Below the pieces are notes generated by a model that was not told the DNA's origin, made no database searches, and worked only from the letters and a program-made list of their open reading frames with translations. A program made the position numbers and the translations under genes. This document shows positions 22,360 to 30,220 of a stretch of 30,220 bases of DNA, one piece after another. The stretch covers positions 408,867-439,086 of the forward strand of contig WIDE01000007.1 in NCBI GenBank assembly GCA_015039315.1. The letters run 5' to 3'. This DNA comes from Clavulina sp. PMI_390. Taxonomy: Eukaryota > Basidiomycota > Agaricomycetes > Cantharellales > Hydnaceae. Every line of letters begins with the position of its first letter. The first letter of the stretch is position 1.

Positions 22360-22367
22360 TTATACCA
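22360..22367 (-). other. NSA2: 8-nt terminal coding exon of NSA2
   Basis: TGGTATAA on the minus strand completes TTA-C to give TTA CTG GTA TAA (Leu-Leu-Val-stop), the conserved C-terminus. The 58-nt intron before it runs from gtgcgt to ttctatag with a tgctgac branch-like site. If this intron is retained, the protein would instead gain an unrelated tail of about 50 residues. Confidence 0.8.
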
Positions 22368-23572
22368 CTATAGAACTCGTCAGCAAAGCATGTTCCGTGG
22401 GGTTCAGGAATGTGACAGGACGCACGTAATACTGCATTGATGCAGCCATCGTTTTCCTATGAGAGGGCATGAGTGAGTCATGGTTATCACGGCTCCGCGA
22501 TAGGAATACGTACGGGGTTGTTTGTTACTTGGGCAAATTTACCCTGAAAAGAGCCATTAAGTTATGCGATGAGCTGGTTGAGAGGCGAAAGTTACATACC
22601 CAAACTGCTTTCCCGCCAGTAGTGACCATCCCAAGTTCGGAGACGTTGACCTCGATGACAGTTCCTTTGGTCATAACACCAAGTTGGGTATACATCGGGG
22701 ATTGCGGGTTCTTTTTTACCCCGATGATAGGAAGTTGGAATGTAGCCTTGAGATCGGCTGGAAAGGGAGAGGATAAGCTTAGGTTCTGAGACAAGGAGTT
22801 GGCCCACTTACGATGGGTAACATTGGCCTTCTTGTAACGCATCGCCATCGGCCTGATAAATCTCTCCATCTTGACGGGTTTTCTGGTAAAGCCCTCGCCC
22901 ACGAACGTCGCCTTTGTGACCATACGCTTCCATGACTTGGATTTGCTCTTCCCTGTCTTGAGCACCTTGAACATCTCGTCTTCCGCGATGCCCCTGACCT
23001 TGGGCAGGGGTACAGCATATTTCGCAGCCTTCTCTTTCCGCTTTTGCTTGATGGCGGAGGAGAGGGCTTTGGCGTCTTGTTGCCCTTCTCGATCGAGCAG
23101 GTAGGTGGGGAGAGCACCATCGGGAAGCGCGGATGAATCGCTTTGTTTGACGTTTCGCTCGTCGTGCGCCTTGAGAGTCTTCTTGAGCTGGACTTTCTCG
23201 GCGTGGCGCTTGGCATGTAGGATCTTGGCTTTGATACCGAATGCTTTCTGAGCATAGGCAGAGGCTTTGTGAGCCTCACGGGCAGTCTTCTTGCGTCTAT
23301 ATAGATCGTGATAAATACAAATCCAGATGAATGTGGCCAACGATTGAGATCGATTAATGAACTCACTTTCGCTCCTCATGATCTAACCTGCGCCCATGGC
23401 GCTTGATAGCTTCCTCGATGTACTCGTTCTAGAGATAGAGGAAAAAGACTTGGTATGATGGGACTTGATGGGGAACAGAAGCAGTTGCAAACCTGAGGCT
23501 ATTTGTGAGAAGACCAGATAACAATTAGCTAAACCAGGTCTCTAGAACAAAAATTTTGTGCCACTATACCAT
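22360..23572 (-). CDS. NSA2: Nsa2, pre-60S ribosome biogenesis factor
   Basis: Nucleolar/nuclear assembly factor of the large ribosomal subunit, structurally related to ribosomal protein eS8, needed for 27S pre-rRNA processing. Eight coding exons (23572-23570, 23498-23493, 23428-23367, 23296-22812, 22757-22600, 22543-22514, 22456-22426, 22367-22360) give 260 aa, the usual family length. The protein starts MPQNEYIE and ends INAVLLV, as in Nsa2 from yeast to man. In between, [66 protein letters not shown] and [20 protein letters not shown] are near-invariant. All seven introns are 54-71 nt with GT..AG ends. Without the two small exons at the start and the 8-nt exon at the end, the conserved termini cannot be encoded, which is why I include them. 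It converges with CSF1 (124 bp between stops) and diverges from YIP1. Confidence 0.95.
23493..23498 (-). other. NSA2: 6-nt microexon of NSA2 (codons Pro-Gln)
   Basis: CCTCAG on the minus strand, flanked by aaatag upstream and gtttgc downstream, lies between the lone ATG exon (23572-23570) and the exon starting AAC GAG TAC. Splicing all three gives ATG-CCT-CAG-AAC-GAG, that is MPQNE, the conserved Nsa2 start. Introns on either side are 71 and 64 nt; the upstream one contains a plausible branch site (gctaattg). Confidence 0.8.
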
Positions 23573-24639
<1,067 letters not shown>

Positions 24640-24790
24640 ACATCTCCTATTTGATCGTTATTACTCTCTCCCTTCTCCACTCTTTTCCATTGGATTCCAG
24701 CGTAGATCTGCCCAAATTCCGCGCTTGTACATGTTGTACCGTGTTATCTTCGCTCGGCCTCGTCCCAAACAATCATCGTGATTCCTCACA

Positions 24791-27700
24791 ATGCGGCCTT
24801 GGGGCCCCCCTCGTCCTCCTCCCCCGCCCAATGCACGACGCCCGGCTCCGGGACCCAATGATCAAGAAGATTTGCAGGATCAAGAGGGTGTTCGTCGGCG
24901 CTTGACTGAGGCCCCCACCATCCGATCGACTGCTGGAACAGCACCGAGAGGACGCGGGAATTTCTATCATGCCAACCAGAGAGGGAACCAAAACTCATCG
25001 TATCCATCGTACAGGAAGTCCGCGTATGAGAGGCCAAATGCTGAGCACACGCCATCTGGTCATTCAGGATGGGAGCCGCGCGGTAGCGGAGCCATCGACT
25101 CTCTGGAACGAGAGACCTATTCACATTCAGAGAGGCCGTCTGACGCAGCGAATGTATGCATATAATCCTGATCATCTGTCATTATCGTGCTGATAAACCC
25201 AGAATTGACTCAATCATAGACTGGCGTCTACTACCATCCTATCCCATCCACACCTCCTCGGACACATTCTTCCTACACGACATCCCCTTCCCAAGGACAA
25301 AGACAGCATTCTACATCCTCCAGCGACTATAATCGGTCCCCATGGAGCCGTGGCGTGTCGAATAACTATGCTCCTCACGCAGGGTCGTACCCCCACCAGC
25401 AGTTTGAGCCTCACTCGTCTACTCTAGCAGCATCTTCGAATTACAACCCTACTTCTTACCAGAATAAACCGACCACACCATTCAGTGGCAAAAAGCGATC
25501 CTATCCTCCACCTTCGGATCAGTCTGCTGAAGCCCCACCAGCGAAGAAACCGAAGCCTTCATCAGCCATGACATCGAACAAGCAAGATGCTGGCACTATC
25601 TCACTCCTTCTCCCCAATCGCTGCCTTAGCGGCGGGAAATTCTCTGCAGAGGAGATAGAGAGTAATCTCAAGCTCTGGACAGAAGAGAGGCTTCAACCCC
25701 TCATAGATGGAGGGAAAACAATTATACGGACATACGTTGAGTAAGCTTGGTGCACTGTCAATATGCTCCGAATTTAATGGAATACATATAGGGGCCGCAA
25801 GCTCTTTATTGAATGGTAAGCTACCCGCACTTTACTCGCTTCGATTGTTGCTGATGGAGCAAGTGCAGGAGCCTACCTCAAACTCTTGCCACACCAACCT
25901 CCTCCACACTCGGATATCGTCTCCCCAGATATATTGATGACCAGTATGACCTGGGACAAGACCGCATCCGCATTCCTCTCCCAGAACACACCCGTTTCGG
26001 GGCTGCCGATGCACGCAAGACGTGGATTGAGGGCCAACTCGAGTATTTGCGAGAACGGGAGGACGCGAGACCCATCATTGACCACTGCACTGTGAATAAT
26101 GGGGCAGTGCTTGTCGTAGAGTTCGAACCAGACGTGGCAACACCACCACGGCCGAACAGTCCTATGTTGCATTCTAATGAGTTGCTCTCTTCGCATGAGG
26201 AGTCTCATCCTCCGAGCCCTATTACCGCCCCATCTGCTGTTTCTTCCCCTCCGAGAGTACCTGGCAGTGGCTCAACCATGACGACCGATCCACGTCGGCG
26301 GACCAGCCTTCCAAACATTGGGTCTTCGTCGACTATCCCAAGTGTAGCCCCCGAATCCACTGAGTCTGAAATCACAACGACCACCTCGCCTGACCTCTTG
26401 TCACCGCTCCCCCAAACTGCATCCCAACAACCCCCATCTTCATTAACTGGCTCCAATATGTCGCCAACAAACCACGGCGTTGGAGAAGATCCACCGCCGG
26501 ATACCGAAGCTGTAGTGGAGAGGACAGTGAGGGACAACGAGGATATCAACAGCGATCCAATCCATGCCTCACGAACTGTAGAGCCCTCAGACCCTCCCGA
26601 GTCGCAGACCACGCGTACCAGCCCTAGCTCCAGGACTCCGTCGCGGTCTCATTCAATACCATCTACGTCTACACCTCCTGCGACTTCCTCGTCTTCATTC
26701 TCCAAATTTGCAAAAACTCCCACGACTTCGCATTCCTTTCATCCTTCTGGACCAAGCCCCTCCACCTCCAAGCCCAGGCCTCCGGGATCAAGTTCTTCTA
26801 CTAAAGACCGAGATATTGGTGATATATTTCGTCATGTACGACCTACCAACCACCAACAAGTCGCTCTACCTCTTCGCAAAGGCGCTCGTTCAGCAACCGT
26901 CAAGAGAGGGATATCACCGCGCGTACTCGTATCTTCGCGGTACGTGGTCAGTTGTGGGAGGGATGAACAGGTGGATTTCTTGTCAAGGATCCCACCCAGG
27001 TGGGTTCATCGGTTCGATGTGCAAGTGACTTTGTTCATGTCTTAATTGACTTGTGGCATAATGCGTCCCAGAGCCCCCTTGAGATCTAAGCAGATTTCTC
27101 CTGAAGGGTTCGGCACAGTTACTGGCATGTCTATGACTCATACACCATTTAATGATCAGGCTATCATCGTCTCGACTGGTCCAGCCGTCCAGATCAGCCT
27201 TCTTGACTTCCGTGCTGAACAGGTATGTGATTTCGGTCACTTCACTCCGACGACAGAAAGACCTAACTGCCGTTACCTCATGATTATTGTCAATAGTTTT
27301 CTCCTCAGCACTATACTTTTGAAGAACTGCCTCATCGTGCAGGTTCTGACCTTCGCGTTACGACACTTCCAAGCAGCGCTCCTACAGATGTTGGCCTGCG
27401 ATTCATAACAGCTGATAACTCAGGACAGCTCTTTAGATGGGCTTATTCTGGCGAGAAGATGGAAATCGAGGAGATTATGCCTCCAGTCGGAAGCATGGGT
27501 AGGGGGGTCAATGATCTGTTCTGGGCGACAGAGAGATCTACAGCCTGGCTGGGTATCAACGCTCATGGTGATCGTGGGGGTTTTGTGGAGGAATGGGATG
27601 TCGCTCAAGCCAAGGCACAGGCTTTAGGAAGCGTTCAGCTCTGCGGCAATGCGCTTACTGTGCACCAATTCTCACCCAATGTTGTCCTTGCCGAGGTAAA

Positions 27701-28191
27701 ACTGTCTTTCCCCATTTTGGCACACAAAAACAGCTCATTCCAGCTTGCTTAGGTGGAAGATCTAGACATGCAATTCGTTTTGCACGATTGGCGTACACCG
27801 CGCGCAACACAACGCTTTGGCTATGATAGCTCGTTTGACAGCATCGCCCATCTTCGAGGTCTGTACAAATGGCTCGACAGTCCTGCCACCGACTGACTTC
27901 CTGTTTTCTCCAGGTGATGTACGAGGAAATCTCTTTGCGCGCGGCGATACGAACGGGAATGTTCGGATATGGGATATCAGGAATCTTGACGGATATCAAT
28001 CTGTGCGTTTTGTCTGAATCCATCGAACTCTCTCATCTGACGGATCCCTGCCCTTTGAACCCTAGGTTTCCCTCTCGCCAGGCGACTGTATCACTCAAGT
28101 GGTCTTTGACCCTTTCGCGGAAGGACCAGATCGCTTGATTTCACTACTTGACCAGAACGAGGTTATCTTCACTACTCTCTTGCATACTTGA
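24791..28191 (+). CDS. Large protein with disordered N-terminal half and WD-like C-terminal half, function unknown
   Basis: Not recognised beyond its architecture. Exons 24791-25153, 25220-25740, 25792-25815, 25869-26999 (or 25869-26939 plus 26988-26999), 27072-27222, 27297-27695, 27753-27858, 27914-28002 and 28066-28191 give 969 aa, or 953 with the optional intron. The N-terminus is Pro/Arg/Tyr/Ser-rich (MRPWGPPRPPPPP; KKRSYPPPS), with a basic AKKPKP stretch that could be a nuclear signal. A compact domain follows (SLLLPNRCLSGGKFSAEEIE to about WIEGQLEYL), then about 270 disordered Ser/Thr/Pro-rich residues. The last 290 residues look like beta-propeller blades: GFGTVTGMSM, LRFITADNSGQLFRWAY, NDLFWATERSTAWLGIN, and one clear WD repeat end, GNVRIWDIRN. 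It could be two adjacent genes joined in my model around 27000; a single gene is favoured because phases match across every junction and no stop intervenes. Confidence 0.6.
26940..26987 (+). other. Optional 48-nt in-frame intron followed by a 12-nt exon
   Basis: gtacgt..tgtcaag can be spliced out between CG|G of an Arg codon, leaving a 12-nt exon (26988-26999) before the next intron at 27000. Length is a multiple of three and the segment has no stop, so retention merely adds 16 residues. The next intron (27000-27071, gtgggt..gtcccag) is required to reach the WD-like half; gttcga at 27012 is an alternative donor in the same phase. Confidence 0.45.
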
Positions 28192-28299
28192 TCATAGTAT
28201 ACCCAAAGAACAGATGCTTTAATAAATCTTCTACTGGGGACGCTTTTTACCACTACATCACGGGTTTGCGCGCCAACTAGCCTACGTACGTTTGGAAGC

Positions 28300-30220
28300 T
28301 TAACCGCGTGCGACGATATTCTTCGCACACGTAACAAGGGTCGAATAATCCGACGAATCTGGATAAACGGCGTATCCACCGTCCCAAGAATCTCCATCAG
28401 GGAAGTGGGAGCCTGCTTGCCTGTCATTCGTTGAGAGGAAAAAAACGCGTGAGTCTTTGAACGTTCCCAAATGACCATGTCTCCTGGAATGGAGCGAGGC
28501 TTACCAGAACATCTCCCCAGTCAGACCCGAAGAAACCATTGTGGCGCACCACGAGGCATAAACATCAATCGGGTCATTGAGGACACCGAATTCCTCAAGG
28601 ATGACGGGCTTGTTCGCGTTCTTCATCGCGGTTGCGTGATCAGTGATCCATTGGTTACCGAAAGAACTGAAGTGAAATATGAAAATGGGAGTTCAACTCT
28701 TCAATCTACAGTAGTATATAAGCATGCTTACGTTGAATCGCTCTCTCCCCAGCTTTCGGGATACAGGTGGAAGGTTCCAAAGTCAAGGGTAGAGATGCCG
28801 AGGTTCTTGACGAAACCGATACCGATGGAGTTGCCGTTGTATACGTAGATGGGAGACGACGAGTTGTTGATGAACTGGATGGGCGCATGATTTAGTTGGT
28901 AATGACATGGTGAGAATGAGCGGAAAGATCGCGTACGCCTTCGTCACCAATAGCGACAAGATGGTTGGAGTCGATACTCTTAATGTACGCGCTCATTGTG
29001 GCAGCCCAATTGTAGATAGTAGTCGAGTTGCAGGTAGAGGAGGCTGAAGTGCTGCTACCAGCGCACCTGGGCTCGTTCGCAAGTTCCCATGCCATAATGC
29101 CAGGCTCGCTCACATAGCGGCTCACAAAGCCGTTGACGTATTTCTTGTAGGCGGCCTGGACGTTGGCGTTCGTATAGAACACATCGTGATACTAAATCAT
29201 GGACTGTGTTTAGTAGGAGTAGCCGAGTTACGATCGATTCTGCAACACACCTGGCCGCTGCCGACAATCTGAGAAGTATAAAGATCCATTCCTGGCTCGA
29301 AAGTTTAGCCGCAACTCATTAACCCCAGGCATGATCACTCATACCTCCATAGTCAGACCAGTTGTTCGTAAGCGTAACGATGAGCCTAATTCCGAAGCTG
29401 ATATGGAGGTAGCTTGAGCAATTGATTATAATGGAAAATTAGACGATTCCTGACCTTTTGGCAGTCGAGATGACTGTGTCAAAGACCTGGAGGCCGTTGC
29501 TCCCCGTATTGAGGGTTCCAACGCCATTTGCCCAGACCTGATAGTAGGTACCGGTCTCATCGGCGGAGGTGACTACGAAACGATGCTCAACAGTCAGATG
29601 GGGTTCTGATATAGGGTAGAGTGCATGAGAGAGTTGCTAACCATCATTAAAGCCCCACGTCCTAACAGTTGTGTAACCAGCAGCGGCGATATCGGAGAAC
29701 GCTTGAGTGATGTCATTGGTCCACTGAGCGATCCATTACCCGTTGGTTCCAACAGGGTAATACTTGGACCCGTTGACAGTGAATGAGGTTCCACTGGTCT
29801 TCACAAACCCAGTCACGGTCGATGTACCCGTGCTCGTGGTCTTGGTCGAGGTGGTAGTGGTAGTCGACGCTTTGGTGGATGTGGTAGTCGTCGTGGCCTT
29901 TGTGGTGGATGTTGAACTTGAAGCCTTCGTCGTCGTGCTGGTAGAACTGACCGTGGAGGTGGTGGGGACGCATTGGTAGTAGTCTGGCCATCCAGTTAGA
30001 CCACCAGGCAATTCAAACCAGCCGACTGAATAGCTCACAGTCATTCTGATATGTGCAAACGCTACCAGCAGCACAGGTAGTATCACCTATCAGTAAATCA
30101 TTAGAATATAAGTTGGTGCCTGAGGAGAATGTGCATGAGGGTCGATAAGACCCACCCGTGTAGTTGATCCCACCACATTGACCGTAGATAGGCACGGTAC
30201 TAAGAACTCCTGTCGCACCA
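28300..30220 (-). pseudogene. GH5_7 endo-beta-1,4-mannanase with N-terminal CBM1, broken by an in-frame stop
   Basis: Secreted mannan-cleaving enzyme running off the right edge; signal peptide not in window. Exons (minus strand): 30220-30156, 30086-30039, 29983-29642, 29572-29455, 29385-29345, 29291-29251, 29191-28937, 28874-28732, 28666-28505, 28420-28300. First comes a fungal cellulose-binding module (PIYGQCGGINYTG, DTTCAAGSVC, QNDYYQCV; four Cys), then a Thr/Ser/Lys linker, then the GH5 domain from GFVKTSGTSFTVNGSKYYPVGTNG. Both catalytic glutamates are encoded (NEP in WELANEPRC; EEFG in VILEEFG), as are HLYPESWG and GEMFWQ. Immediately after VGTNG the frame reads TAA TGG ATC, where relatives have Tyr-Trp-Ile, so translation should end before the barrel. 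All nine introns downstream and upstream still fit, and no other lesion was found. The break is therefore very recent, or a sequencing error. The C-terminus differs from the left-edge copy at 4 of 44 residues. Confidence 0.85.
29736..29738 (-). other. In-frame TAA (expected Tyr) in the right mannanase
   Basis: The minus strand reads GGA ACC AAC GGG TAA TGG ATC GCT CAG TGG. GH5_7 mannanases have Gly-Tyr/Phe-Trp here, so a single change from TAC or TAT would create the stop. No GT..AG pair of realistic size removes it without also deleting the WIAQW strand of the barrel. Confidence 0.85.

Noticed and set aside
22236..22425. C-terminal extension of Nsa2 reading through the last intron
   Set aside because: Nsa2 ends in LLV in all family members; removing the 58-nt intron gives exactly that end.
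29764..29979. Plus-strand open frame extremely rich in Val/Asp
   Set aside because: It is the antisense reading of the Thr/Ser-rich linker of the CBM1-mannanase; repetitive codons make it open by chance.

Overview
This is a stretch of a basidiomycete fungal genome, most likely from an Agaricomycete. Genes are split by many introns of about 48-80 nt with GT..AG ends, coding density is high, and there is a CBM1-tethered GH5 mannanase typical of plant-polymer-degrading fungi. A Rhizoctonia/Ceratobasidium-like origin is possible, judging from the lineage-specific coiled-coil family at 5.1-7.2 kb, but this is weak. All gene models were spliced by hand: splice sites were chosen so that frame, phase and family conservation agree.

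Layout, left to right: (1) the 3' end of a GH5 subfamily-7 beta-mannanase (+, 1-215, cut by the window edge); (2) a Ctr-type copper transporter (-, 506-1284); (3) an Ariadne-type RBR E3 ubiquitin ligase (+, 1924-4312); (4) an accessory island (about 4.3-8.4 kb) with a minus-strand coiled-coil gene of 276 aa whose frame depends on removing an 11-nt GT..AG segment, a diverged shortened paralogue upstream of it, and a possible third relic; (5) a Cps1-like family-2 glycosyltransferase (+, 8404-10089); (6) a complete 22-exon CSF1 gene, a bridge-like lipid-transfer protein of 3,306 aa (+, 11056-22235); (7) NSA2, a 60S ribosome-assembly factor (-, 22360-23572), with its start split over a lone ATG and a 6-nt exon and with an 8-nt last exon; (8) YIP1, an ER-Golgi membrane protein (+, 23653-24639), divergent from NSA2 with 80 bp between the start codons; (9) a large unrecognised protein with a disordered first half and a WD-like second half (+, 24791-28191); (10) a second GH5_7 mannanase with CBM1 (-, 28300 to beyond the right edge), carrying an in-frame TAA just inside the catalytic domain.

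The core genes are unrelated housekeeping functions (copper uptake, ubiquitin ligation, cell-surface polysaccharide synthesis, lipid transfer, ribosome assembly, ER-Golgi traffic); nothing suggests a biosynthetic cluster or operon-like system. The window is bracketed by two mannanase paralogues that point inward towards each other and are almost identical at the C-terminus; the right one appears to be newly broken. No CRISPR, rRNA, tRNA, transposon with coding capacity, or phage element was found. The most unusual observations are at the level of splicing: the microexons of NSA2, the 11-nt intron-like insert, and an in-frame 48-nt intron followed by a 12-nt exon.
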